Assembly: GCA_030038035.1 (NCBI GenBank)
Contig: JASHPP010000630.1
Span: 1 to 8,020 of the forward strand
DNA length: 8,020 nt
Source: Trebonia sp.
Lineage (GTDB): Bacteria; Actinomycetota; Actinomycetes; Streptosporangiales; Streptosporangiaceae
Direction: 5' to 3'
Positions 1 to 6,784 of the stretch are shown here, piece after piece; within the stretch, counting starts at the first letter, position 1, and every line of letters starts with the position of its first letter. The translations under genes and the position numbers were made by a program. Below the pieces are notes generated by a model that was not told the origin of the DNA, did not search any database, and worked only from the letters and a program-made list of their open reading frames with translations.

Positions 1-1043
1 ACCATGGTTTCCAGCATCGCCTTGAGGTTTACCGTGCCCGACGTTTCGTTGTGGTTCAGCAGGAACACGTAGAAGCCGGTGATCCCGCTGCCTTTGCGCC
101 AGAGCGCGAAATCCTGGCCCGAGTAGGTGTACGTGCCGACCTCAGTCATGCCGTCGTCCGCGAGATTACGGTCCTTGGCGGGCGAGGTATCCACCCACAC
201 CATGATCTCGGTCTGCCAGTTGTTCAGCCACATGTCGTAGGCAGCCTCGGCGTTGAGGTCGCTGATCTGTGGCATGGACTCGGTGAAATCGCTGGTCAGC
301 GAGGTGATGTTGTTCAGGTCGTACTGCGCGGGCGGAGTGGTGTAGCCGGAGGCCTCCGTGTCGAGCTGGTAGTAGTTGAAGCTCGCGTCCGGGTAGGTGA
401 GCACCTCGCCGGGGGCGTCGGACGGGTCGGTGTCGGTCGCGGTAACCGACCAGTCCTGGACGCTGAACGCGGTCAGCACCTGCGGTCCCTGCCCGCCGGT
501 CCACGGATCCTGGTTGACCCCGAGCAGGTCAGGGGACGACTGCTGTCCCGCGGCGAAACCCGGGGCCTGCCCCGAGGATGGCCCCGCGTTCACGGAGCCG
601 CAGCCGGGCGCGCTGGTCGACCCGTGCTCCGGGCAGCTCTCCGTGGTCCCGGCACCGGACACGGTGGGCGCGGGCGCTGGCGTAGTCGGTGCCGGCGTCG
701 TCGGTGCGGGCGCGGTCGTAGCCGGCGGTGCCGCTGTCGGGGAGGCGGACCCGGTCTTCGCCGCCGCCGGGCTGGTCGCCGATCCCGTTGGCTGCGTCTT
801 CGCTTCCGTTGGCGTCGATACGATCACCGGTGAGTTGCCGAGCGTGGAAGCCGTGGCGGCTGTAGTCGGCGCGCCGTTGCCTGCTGGCGCGGCCACCCCG
901 CAGCCGGCGGCAATCCCCATGACGACGAGGGAAGCGAAAGCCCTAATTACAATGCCGGCCACCCGAGGCCGGCCGAGTGGCCGCCGGCGGCGCACGGCAC
1001 TTGTAGACACCCGAAAAGGCCCCAACCGCACGCCGACCCCCAT
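1..1043 (-). CDS. Exported (probably lipoprotein) GH12-like glycoside hydrolase, C-terminus cut by window edge
   Basis: 347 codons are visible. An Arg-rich N-terminus leads into a hydrophobic stretch (about residues 28-47) ending in IAAGC, a lipobox-like site with Cys48, so surface anchoring is likely. Residues about 60-130 are a low-complexity Ala/Thr/Pro/Ser linker with PTTPAP repeats. From about 190 onward the protein resembles the glycoside hydrolase family 12 fold: Trp198, YDMWL (269-273) and TEIMVW (278-283), whose Glu279 sits where GH12 enzymes have their catalytic nucleophile. The SGTVNLKAML segment (335-344) precedes the usual position of the acid/base Glu, which lies outside the window. 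Role inferred: extracellular beta-glucan hydrolysis or binding. The start at 1043 has GGAGGG 10 nt upstream; an in-frame ATG at 1061 and a GTG at 962 are alternatives, and the GTG would give a more typical short signal peptide. It follows metB by 74 bp but has no functional link to it. GH12 assignment is by motif recall only. Confidence 0.62.
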   Translation of the reverse strand, partial: MGVGVRLGPFRVSTSAVRRRRPLGRPRVAGIVIRAFASLVVMGIAAGCGVAAPAGNGAPTTAATASTLGNSPVIVSTPTEAKTQPTGSATSPAAAKTGSASPTAAPPATTAPAPTTPAPTTPAPAPTVSGAGTTESCPEHGSTSAPGCGSVNAGPSSGQAPGFAAGQQSSPDLLGVNQDPWTGGQGPQVLTAFSVQDWSVTATDTDPSDAPGEVLTYPDASFNYYQLDTEASGYTTPPAQYDLNNITSLTSDFTESMPQISDLNAEAAYDMWLNNWQTEIMVWVDTSPAKDRNLADDGMTEVGTYTYSGQDFALWRKGSGITGFYVFLLNHNETSGTVNLKAMLETM

Positions 1044-1117
1044 TTTTCGGCCACCCTCCATTGTCCCAAGAAGAGACTAGCTGAATGGGCCGGCGGATTA
1101 CCGGCAACTCGGAGTCC

Positions 1118-2314
1118 TTATCTTAGCTTCAATCGCTCTGTCCCTGAAGTGCAGTTAGTCATCGCTTCCGAAGATCGTAAGGAAATGGCCTGCCGCAGGT
1201 CATCGAGCAAGTCATCGGCATCCTCGATGCCGACCGACAGCCTGACCAGATCCGCGGGCACCTCGAGCGGCGACCCGGCGGCAGACGCGTGCGTCATCCT
1301 GGCCGGGTGCTCGATGAGTGATTCCACGCCGCCCAAAGACTCCCCCAGCGTGAACAGCCGGGTGCGGCCGCATACCGCTACCGCTTTCTCCTCCCCGGCT
1401 GCGAGCCGGAACGAGACCATTCCGCCGAAGCCGCGCATCTGCGTTGCCGCGACCTTGTGGCCGGGATGTTCCGGCAGGCCCGGGTAATACACGTGGCTGA
1501 CCGCGGGATGGGCGGTGAGCAGCTGCGCGACCAGGGCCGCGTTCGCGCAGTGCCTGTCCATCCGCACGGCCAGTGTCTTGACGCCGCGCAGGGTGAGCCA
1601 TGCGTCGAAGGGCCCGGCGATGGCGCCCGTCGCGTTCTGGTTAAACGCGAGGTCGTCCGCGTAGCCGGCCTCGCGGAGCACCACCGCGCCGCCCACCACG
1701 TCGGAGTGCCCGCCCAGGTATTTGGTGGTGCTGTGCACCACGGCGTCGGCGCCCAGTTCGAGCGGGCGCTGCAGGTACGGCGAGGCGAAGGTGTTGTCGG
1801 TGACGAGGAACGCGCCGTTCGCGTGCGCCACCTCGGCGAGCGCGGCCAGGTCGACGATCGACAACAGCGGATTGGTGGGGCTCTCGGCCCAGACGAGTCT
1901 CGTCCTGCGGCCCTCCAGGGCATCGCGGACCGCGTCGAGGTCGGTCTGCGGGACCGTGTCGTAGCTGATGCCCCAGTGGGACAGCACCTTCGCGAACAGC
2001 CGGTAGGTGCCGCCGTAGGCATCGGCGGGGATGAGCACGTGGTCGCCCGGCCGGCAGAGCGTGCGGATCAGGCAGTCCTCGGCGGCCATGCCTGAGGCGA
2101 AGGCGAAGGCGCGTGCGCCGGTCTCGAGCGCGGCGAGGCACTCCTCAAGTGCCGTCCGCGTCGGGTTCGCCGTCCGCGAGTACTCGTAGCCGCCGCGGGT
2201 TCCGCCCACGCCGTCCTGCTTGTAGGTCGAGGTCTGGTAGATGGGCGGGACGACCGCGCCGGTCAACGGGTCCGGCTCCTGCCCGGCGTGGATCGCGCGG
2301 GTCTCGAACTTCAT
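1118..2314 (-). CDS. metB: Cystathionine gamma-synthase / gamma-lyase, PLP-dependent
   Basis: 398 residues of the Cys/Met metabolism PLP family (fold type I), near full family length. Visible landmarks: YSR (45-47), which binds the PLP phosphate of the partner subunit; AYGGTYR (99-105); DNTFASPYLQ (173-182) with the PLP-ring Asp173; STTKYLGGHSD (195-205) with the Schiff-base Lys198; and GESLGGVESLIEHPA (324-338). The family makes cystathionine from an activated homoserine plus cysteine (synthase) or splits cystathionine to cysteine, 2-oxobutyrate and ammonia (lyase); sequence alone does not separate these. The ATG overlaps the stop of cbs (ATGA, 2311-2314), so the two are translationally coupled, and pairing with cbs favours a lyase role in reverse transsulfuration. 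The canonical C-terminus ends near DDLRQAI (371-377); the following 21 residues (SLRSSEAM onward) are an unusual tail. Confidence 0.93.
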   Translation of the reverse strand: MKFETRAIHAGQEPDPLTGAVVPPIYQTSTYKQDGVGGTRGGYEYSRTANPTRTALEECLAALETGARAFAFASGMAAEDCLIRTLCRPGDHVLIPADAYGGTYRLFAKVLSHWGISYDTVPQTDLDAVRDALEGRRTRLVWAESPTNPLLSIVDLAALAEVAHANGAFLVTDNTFASPYLQRPLELGADAVVHSTTKYLGGHSDVVGGAVVLREAGYADDLAFNQNATGAIAGPFDAWLTLRGVKTLAVRMDRHCANAALVAQLLTAHPAVSHVYYPGLPEHPGHKVAATQMRGFGGMVSFRLAAGEEKAVAVCGRTRLFTLGESLGGVESLIEHPARMTHASAAGSPLEVPADLVRLSVGIEDADDLLDDLRQAISLRSSEAMTNCTSGTERLKLR

Positions 2315-3705
2315 CGCTGCGCCTGCGCATAGAAGGAAAGGAGGTCCTGCCGGGTGAGCACCGCAGCGGGCTTGCCGTCCACGTGCACCAGGGCGGCGCC
2401 TGCCTTCTCCAGCGCGGCGGCGGCCCGGCTGACCGGCTCGCCCTGCCCGATCAGCGGCAGCGGCGGGCCCATCAGGCTCTCCACCGTGTCGTGCGGCCTT
2501 GCCCGGCCCGACACCAGCGCGTCGAGCAGGTCACGCTCGTCGACGGAGCCCGCGACCTCGGCGGCCATCAGCGGAGGTTCCTGCCTGACCACGGGAAGCT
2601 GCGAGACGTCGTACTCGCGCAGCAGCGCGATCGCCTGCGCCACGGTCTCATCAGGGTGCACGTGGACCAGCGCGGGCATCGCGCGCATCGTGTCCGCTTC
2701 CCTGGCGGCGAGCAGTTCCCTGACCGTAGGCTCGCTGGTCTGGGCGCGCAGGAACCCGTAGTCGGCCATCCACTCGTCGTTGAAGATCTTCGACAGGTAG
2801 CCGCGCCCGCCGTCCGGCAGCAGCACGACCACCACGTCATCCTCTCCGGCGCTGTTGGCCACCCGCAGGGCAGCCACGACCGCTAGCCCCGCGGACCCGC
2901 CGACGAGCAGCGCCTCCTCGCGGGCGAGCCGCCTGGTCATGAGGAACGAGTCGGCGTCGCTCACCGCGATCACCTCGTCGGCTATCTCCCGGTCGAAGGT
3001 CGCCGGCCAGATGTCCTCACCCACGCCCTCGACCAGGTACGGCCGACCGGAACCGCCCGAGTAGACCGAGCCCTCCGGATCGGCGCCGATGACCTTCACC
3101 CTGCCACCGGAGACTTCCTTGAGGTAGCGCCCGGTGCCGGAGATCGTCCCGCCGGTGCCGATCCCGGCCACGAAGTGGGTGACCCGCCCCTCGGTCTGCG
3201 CCCAGATCTCCGGGCCGGTCGTGTGGTAGTGCGCGGCCGGGTTCTCCGGGTTGGCGTACTGGTCTGGCTGCCAGCCGCCGTCGGTTGTCCGCGCCAGGCG
3301 CCTGGCCACGCTGTAGTAGGAGTCCGGGTGGTCAGGCGCGACCGTGCCCGGGCAGACCACGACCTCGGCGCCGTAGGCGCGCAGCACGCTGATCTTGTCC
3401 TGCGCCACCTTGTCCGGGCACACGAACACGCACTTGTAGCCGCGGCCCTGGGCGGCGATGGCCAGGCCCACGCCGGTGTTGCCCGAGGTCGGCTCGATGA
3501 TCGTGCCGCCGGGCCGCAGCGTGCCCTGCTTTTCCGCGGCTTCGATCATCCGCGGCGCGATCCGGTCCTTTACCGAGCCGCCCGGGTTCAGGTACTCCAC
3601 CTTGGCCAGCACGTTCCGCGTCCGGGCTACGCCGCTGGTCACGGTGTTCAGCCGGACCAGCGGCGTCCCGCCCGTCAGCTCGATCACCGAGTCGTACACC
3701 TGCAT
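2311..3705 (-). CDS. cbs: Cystathionine beta-synthase with C-terminal CBS domain pair
   Basis: 464 residues, the usual size for bacterial cystathionine beta-synthases with a regulatory module. It condenses serine (or O-acetylserine) with homocysteine to cystathionine in the cytoplasm using PLP. The fold-type II catalytic domain spans about 1-320: NPGGSVKDR (40-48) with the PLP Lys46, TSGNTG (73-78), GIGTGGTISGTGRYLK (181-196) for PLP phosphate binding, and PDGGRGYLSK (297-306). Residues about 335-464 form two CBS motifs, which in this family bind adenosyl ligands or otherwise modulate activity. The N-terminal haem-binding segment of animal enzymes is absent, as expected in bacteria. The start is supported by GGAGGG about 8 nt upstream (3714-3719). 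It is first in a two-gene unit with metB (4-nt overlap) and is divergent from the thiolase gene across 96 bp. O-acetylserine sulfhydrylase is the main alternative, but the CBS pair and metB coupling argue against it. Confidence 0.95.
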   Translation of the reverse strand: MQVYDSVIELTGGTPLVRLNTVTSGVARTRNVLAKVEYLNPGGSVKDRIAPRMIEAAEKQGTLRPGGTIIEPTSGNTGVGLAIAAQGRGYKCVFVCPDKVAQDKISVLRAYGAEVVVCPGTVAPDHPDSYYSVARRLARTTDGGWQPDQYANPENPAAHYHTTGPEIWAQTEGRVTHFVAGIGTGGTISGTGRYLKEVSGGRVKVIGADPEGSVYSGGSGRPYLVEGVGEDIWPATFDREIADEVIAVSDADSFLMTRRLAREEALLVGGSAGLAVVAALRVANSAGEDDVVVVLLPDGGRGYLSKIFNDEWMADYGFLRAQTSEPTVRELLAAREADTMRAMPALVHVHPDETVAQAIALLREYDVSQLPVVRQEPPLMAAEVAGSVDERDLLDALVSGRARPHDTVESLMGPPLPLIGQGEPVSRAAAALEKAGAALVHVDGKPAAVLTRQDLLSFYAQAQR

Positions 3706-3801
3706 GGGTCCACTCCCTCCCTCAGGACAGACACGCTATCTGCTCATGATCCGGGCAGGCTGTTAACGTGTTTGTGACACGAACATCGGGAGGCGCCAGT
3801 C
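3706..3801. promoter_or_regulatory. Divergent promoter region between cbs and the thiolase gene
   Basis: These 96 bp must hold the promoters for cbs (leftward) and the thiolase (rightward). I see no clear consensus -10/-35 pair in either direction. The cbs Shine-Dalgarno lies at 3714-3719 on the minus strand and the thiolase one (GGGAGG) at 3788-3793. A GTTAAC sequence and a 17-bp palindrome sit at the thiolase side. Confidence 0.6.
3769..3785. promoter_or_regulatory. Putative operator: 17-bp near-perfect palindrome upstream of the thiolase
   Basis: TGTTTGTGACACGAACA reads as two 8-bp arms around a central A, with one mismatched pair (T3773/G3781). It ends 2 bp before the thiolase Shine-Dalgarno, so a bound protein would block transcription start or early elongation. 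Size and symmetry suit a homodimeric repressor such as a TetR- or GntR-type regulator, both common at lipid catabolism genes. The regulator itself is not in the window and the assignment is inference. Confidence 0.45.
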
Positions 3802-5022
3802 ATGCCGGAGGCAGTAATCGTCGCAACCGCCCGTTCGCCGATCGGCCGGGCATTCAAAGGGTCGCTCACCAGCGTCCGGCCAGACGATCTTGCGACGCAA
3901 ATCATCTCGGCCGCGCTGGCGAAGGTCCCGCAACTCGACCCGGCGGACATCGACGACCTGATGCTAGGCTGCGGGCTGCCCGGCGGCGAGCAGGGGTTCA
4001 ACATGGCGCGCGTGGTCGCGGTCCTGCTCGGCCATGATCGCCTCCCCGGCACCACGGTCAACAGGTACTGCTCGTCGTCGCTGCAGACCACCCGGATGGC
4101 ATACCACGCGATCAAGGCGGGCGAAGGGGACGTGTTCATCTCCGCCGGGGTCGAGTGCGTGTCCCGCAGCGTCAAGGGCAGCAGCGACAGCCTGCCGGAC
4201 ACCCGGAACCCGCTGTTCGGCTCGGCGGAAGGTCGCACCGCGATGACGGTGGCGGCCGACTCGCCGTCCTGGCACGACCCCCGCGCCGACGGCGAACTGC
4301 CGGACGTCTACATCGCGATGGGCCAGACAGCCGAGAACGTGGCGGCGCTGCGCGGCATCAGCCGGCTTGAGCAGGACGAATTCGGGGTCCGGTCGCAGAA
4401 CCTCGCGGAGAAGGGGCTGGCGGACGGGTTCTGGCAGCGCGAGATCATCCCGGTCACCTTGCCCTCCGGCGACGTGATCTCCGCCGACGACGGGCCGCGG
4501 CCAGGCACCACGCTGGAGAAGGTCGCCTCGCTCAAGCCGGCCTTCCGGGAGAACGGGACCGTTACCGCGGGGAACTGCTGCCCGCTGAACGACGGGGCGG
4601 CGGCCGTGGTGGTCATGAGCGACGTCAAGGCGGCGACCCTGGGGATAACCCCGCTCGCGCGGATCGTCTCGACCGGGGTCAGCGCACTGTCACCGGAGAT
4701 CATGGGCCTCGGGCCGGTGGAAGCGTCCCGGCAGGCGCTGGGGCGGGCCGGGATGGCGATCAGCGATATCGACCTCGTGGAGATCAACGAGGCGTTCGCG
4801 GCGCAGGTCATTCCCTCCTACCGTGACCTCGGCATCGACCTGGCCCGGCTGAACGTGAACGGCGGGGCGATCGCGGTCGGGCACCCGTTCGGCATGACCG
4901 GGGCGCGGATCACCACGACGCTGCTGAACAGCCTGCAGTTCCACGACAAGACGACAGGGCTTGAGACCATGTGCGTCGGCGGCGGGCAGGGCATGGCCAT
5001 GATCTTCGAACGGCTCAGCTGA
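3802..5022 (+). CDS. fadA: Thiolase (acetyl-CoA C-acyltransferase, FadA type)
   Basis: 406 residues, full length for the degradative thiolase family. It cleaves 3-ketoacyl-CoA with CoA to acetyl-CoA and a shortened acyl-CoA, the last step of beta-oxidation; the reverse condensation is possible in biosynthetic homologues. All catalytic elements are present: nucleophile Cys90 in [18 protein letters not shown], the [16 protein letters not shown] block with His361, and Cys391 in [13 protein letters not shown]. The start has GGGAGG 8 nt upstream (3788-3793). It is divergent from cbs. I recall fadA3 lying near cbs and metB in Mycobacterium tuberculosis, with a product of almost the same length, so this may be the fadA3 orthologue. 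No other beta-oxidation gene (fadB, fadE, fadD) is in the window, so the pathway partner is unknown and chain-length preference cannot be read from sequence. Confidence 0.93.
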   Translation: MPEAVIVATARSPIGRAFKGSLTSVRPDDLATQIISAALAKVPQLDPADIDDLMLGCGLPGGEQGFNMARVVAVLLGHDRLPGTTVNRYCSSSLQTTRMAYHAIKAGEGDVFISAGVECVSRSVKGSSDSLPDTRNPLFGSAEGRTAMTVAADSPSWHDPRADGELPDVYIAMGQTAENVAALRGISRLEQDEFGVRSQNLAEKGLADGFWQREIIPVTLPSGDVISADDGPRPGTTLEKVASLKPAFRENGTVTAGNCCPLNDGAAAVVVMSDVKAATLGITPLARIVSTGVSALSPEIMGLGPVEASRQALGRAGMAISDIDLVEINEAFAAQVIPSYRDLGIDLARLNVNGGAIAVGHPFGMTGARITTTLLNSLQFHDKTTGLETMCVGGGQGMAMIFERLS

Positions 5023-5132
5023 CCCGCTAGCGCGGCAGCATCCCGCCCGCCTCCGTACCCCTGCGCTGTACCCTCCGGTCCGGTCAAACAGGACATTACG
5101 GGAAGGTTGCGGTACGGGTCTTGTCAGGTGCC

Positions 5133-5160
5133 CTTGGGTGAGGCAGTCTCATCTGATAAG
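5133..5160 (+). promoter_or_regulatory. Possible sigma70-type promoter for the DUF4287-type gene
   Basis: CTTGGG at 5133-5138 and GATAAG at 5155-5160 are separated by 16 bp. Transcription would start around 5167, just ahead of the Shine-Dalgarno at 5171-5178. The -35 match is weak. The rest of the 5023-5181 gap shows no strong terminator hairpin after the thiolase. Confidence 0.35.
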
Positions 5161-5181
5161 CGGCTCCCCCTGGAGGTGCCA

Positions 5182-5415
5182 ATGTCGCTGATGCACACGC
5201 CCGACATGCACAAAAGCCTCATCGCACGCATTCCCTTCGTAACAGGCCGCGAGCTCACCGAGTGGTTCAGACACCTCGAATCGGGCCCTGCCTTCCTGCG
5301 CCGTGATGAGCGCGCCAACTGGCTTGCCGACGAGCACGGCATCTGCGACCGCTACGCCGCCGCCATCGTCCACGAGTACGAGATCCAGCGCCGCCTTCGC
5401 CTCTTCGGCGCGTAA
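5182..5415 (+). CDS. Small DUF4287-type protein
   Basis: 77 residues. I chose ATG 5182 because TGGAGGTG lies 5 nt upstream; the upstream in-frame start at 5107 would add 25 residues of non-conserved character and lacks a good ribosome site, and ATG 5191 is a further alternative. The core (HKSLIARIPFVTGREL, EWFRHLE, ANWLADEHGI, AAAIVHEYE) matches my recollection of the DUF4287 domain, a short mostly helical module common in Actinobacteria. There it occurs alone or fused to DUF5655; its biochemical role is not established. There is no signal peptide or membrane segment, so it is cytoplasmic. It stands alone between the thiolase (159-bp gap) and the epimerase gene (59-bp gap), probably with its own promoter. 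It is not obviously linked functionally to either neighbour. Confidence 0.8.
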   Translation: MSLMHTPDMHKSLIARIPFVTGRELTEWFRHLESGPAFLRRDERANWLADEHGICDRYAAAIVHEYEIQRRLRLFGA

Positions 5416-5462
5416 CACTCCCCTGCCGTCCCGGATGACCGCGCCCAGCCAGGTCATGCCGA

Positions 5463-5474
5463 TAGAATCTTCGA
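5463..5474 (+). promoter_or_regulatory. Leaderless-type promoter of the epimerase gene (-10 TAGAAT)
   Basis: TAGAAT (5463-5468) is followed by exactly 6 nt and then ATG 5475. There is no Shine-Dalgarno upstream of this start. Transcription from this -10 would begin at or next to the A of the ATG, the arrangement typical of leaderless actinobacterial mRNAs. No clear -35 is visible. Confidence 0.6.
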
Positions 5475-6089
5475 ATGGATTCGCTTGGAATCGCGGGTGC
5501 CTGGGTTTTCACGCCACAGCTGCACCTGGATGAGCGAGGGGCATTCCTTGAGGCGTTCCGCGGCGCGGAATTCGCCGCTGACCTTGGGTACCGGCTTGAA
5601 GTCGCGCAGCTGAACTGCTCGGTGTCGCGGCGCGGGGTGATCCGGGGCATCCACTATTCCGACGTTCCTCCTGGTCAGGCCAAGTACGTTAGCTGTGCGG
5701 CCGGTGCGGTGCTCGACGTCGTGGCGGACCTGAGGACGGGGTCGCCGACGTTCGGGAAATGGGAGGCCGTGCGCCTGGACGACGTGGACCGGCGTGCGGT
5801 GTTCCTGGCCGAGGGGCTCGGCCACGCGTTCATGGCCCTGACCGACCAGGCGACCGTGCTCTACCTGTGCTCGACGCCGTACGCGCCCGGCCGCGAGCAC
5901 GGCGTGCATCCCCTGGACCCGAAGCTCGCCATCACGTGGCCACTTGACAGCCAAGACGACGGCCGCCCGCTGCTGTCGGCCAAGGACGCCGCCGCCCCCA
6001 CTCTGGAGGAGGCAGTGCTCGCCGGTGCGCTCCCCCGCTACGAGGACTGCGTCGCCTGCACCGCGGCGCTGCGCACCGCGACGGCCTGA
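5475..6089 (+). CDS. rmlC: dTDP-4-dehydrorhamnose 3,5-epimerase family protein
   Basis: 204 residues, a cupin-fold epimerase of the RmlC/RfbC family, near usual length (about 180-205). These enzymes invert C3 and/or C5 of dTDP-4-keto-6-deoxyglucose on the way to dTDP-L-rhamnose or other deoxysugars. Visible: FTPQLHLDERGAFLE (12-26), RGVIRGIHY (53-61) with the general-base His60, the core VLDVVADLRTGSPTFGKW (79-96), the EGLGHAFMAL block (113-122), VLYLCSTPYAPGREHGV (128-144) with Tyr130/Tyr136, and LSAKD (167-171), where Asp171 likely pairs with the catalytic His. The sequence looks closer to the antibiotic-deoxysugar branch (EvaD/TylCVII-like) than to housekeeping RmlC, which is inference. 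rmlA, rmlB and rmlD are not nearby, so it is an orphan here. It is probably translated from a leaderless mRNA and lies 22 nt before the DUF218 gene. The symbol denotes family, not proven orthology. Confidence 0.85.
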   Translation: MDSLGIAGAWVFTPQLHLDERGAFLEAFRGAEFAADLGYRLEVAQLNCSVSRRGVIRGIHYSDVPPGQAKYVSCAAGAVLDVVADLRTGSPTFGKWEAVRLDDVDRRAVFLAEGLGHAFMALTDQATVLYLCSTPYAPGREHGVHPLDPKLAITWPLDSQDDGRPLLSAKDAAAPTLEEAVLAGALPRYEDCVACTAALRTATA

Positions 6090-6099
6090 GCACACCGGA

Positions 6100-6111
6100 T
6101 AACATCGTCGC
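6100..6111 (+). promoter_or_regulatory. Leaderless-type promoter of the DUF218 gene (-10 TAACAT)
   Basis: TAACAT (6100-6105) is followed by exactly 6 nt and then GTG 6112. The whole element sits in the 22-bp gap after the epimerase stop, and no Shine-Dalgarno precedes the GTG. Geometry is identical to the epimerase gene's promoter. An internal promoter would let this gene be expressed independently. Confidence 0.5.
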
Positions 6112-6678
6112 GTGACGGTCGTGAGCCCGCGCCCCCAGGCATCGTGGCGTGCCCGCTGGCGAAGGCTCCGGCGCATCGTCATTCCGCTGCTCGTGGTGTG
6201 CGCCGTATTCTGCGCTGTCACGGCGCGCCTTTTTATCTGGCCCGCCACGGGGATGCCCGCCCAGGTGAATGCCATCGTTGTGCCGGCCGGCTCTGGAGAC
6301 CGGCTCGGCACCGCGCTGAAGCTGGCGCGGGAGGGCCGGGCGCAATACCTCGCGATCTCGTTCGGCCTGTTCATCGATCCCGGGGTGTGCGGGACTCGGG
6401 TCGGCACCGCCAGGGTGATCTGCTTCCAGCCCAGTCCCGATACGACCCAGGGCGAGGCCCAGGAGACCGCCGTTCTCGCCAAGCGGTACGGCTGGCGCTC
6501 TATCGTCCTGGTGACGACGCCCGATCAGATCTGGCGCGCTGAGCTGAGGTTCCGGCGCTGCTTCGACGGGAACGTCTATGGTGTCACCACCTCGCTGCCG
6601 TTCCTGCGATGGCCGTACGAGATCGCCTACCAATGGGCGGCGACCGTCAAGGCCGAGTTCGTGAACCGCAGTTGCTGA
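6112..6678 (+). CDS. Membrane-anchored DUF218 (YdcF/SanA/ElyC-like) family protein
   Basis: 188 residues from a GTG start. A basic N-terminus (RARWRRLRR, 13-21) precedes one hydrophobic segment (about 22-43), so the domain is probably outside the membrane with an N-in signal anchor. The remainder fits DUF218: a beta strand with a Gly-rich turn (IVVPAGSGDRLGTALKLAREG, 55-75), LAISFG (80-85), the conserved TTQGEA (111-116), and VLVTTPDQIWRAELRFRRCF (132-151). Many family members have a His in the last motif; here Gln139 is at or near that position, which I recall seeing in an actinobacterial subgroup. Family members are implicated in cell-envelope or polysaccharide processes (SanA and ElyC in E. 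coli), but no reaction is established. It lies 22 nt after the sugar epimerase gene, consistent with an envelope-sugar role by context only. Length is typical of the family. Confidence 0.8.
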   Translation: MTVVSPRPQASWRARWRRLRRIVIPLLVVCAVFCAVTARLFIWPATGMPAQVNAIVVPAGSGDRLGTALKLAREGRAQYLAISFGLFIDPGVCGTRVGTARVICFQPSPDTTQGEAQETAVLAKRYGWRSIVLVTTPDQIWRAELRFRRCFDGNVYGVTTSLPFLRWPYEIAYQWAATVKAEFVNRSC

Positions 6679-6699
6679 CGATGTGCAGACCAGGTAAAT

Positions 6700-6740
6700 T
6701 GCATTCGCATGTACGAGTGCGATTCACGTATGCAAATGCA
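6700..6740. repeat. Imperfect inverted repeat between the DUF218 gene and the tRNA 3' end
   Basis: TGCATTCGCAT (6700-6710) and ATGCAAATGCA (6730-6740) pair over 11 positions with one non-Watson-Crick pair, which is G-U in minus-strand RNA. The 19-nt spacer and lack of a T-tract make it a poor intrinsic terminator, but it lies where both the plus-strand gene and the minus-strand tRNA transcript should end. A separate perfect 12-bp palindrome, GATCTATAGATC, is at 6755-6766. Confidence 0.4.
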
Positions 6741-6784
6741 GATGCACGTAACTTGATCTATAGATCGCCCGGGAGAATGGTTTG

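Noticed and set aside
670..740. Tandem repeat or CRISPR-like array
   Set aside because: The repetitive GGTGCCGG/GGCGTCGTCGG-like sequence is the coding for the PTTPAP linker; units are short and irregular, with no spacers.
51..1080. Plus-strand ORFs of 260 and 227 residues opposite the GH12-like gene
   Set aside because: They are long only because of GC bias; the minus-strand frame has a signal sequence, linker and GH12 motifs, and the plus frames show low-complexity Arg/Gly or Val/Gly runs.
1089..1105. Terminator between metB and the GH12-like gene
   Set aside because: Only a 5-bp GCCGG/CCGGC stem with a 7-nt loop and no T-tract, too weak to call.
5107..5181. N-terminal extension of the DUF4287-type protein
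   Set aside because: It would include the likely promoter (GATAAG at 5155) and the Shine-Dalgarno at 5171, and the residues do not look conserved.
5454..6633. Minus-strand ORFs of 342 and 233 residues opposite the epimerase and DUF218 genes
   Set aside because: They are antisense shadows of two well-supported plus-strand families and carry no coherent domain.
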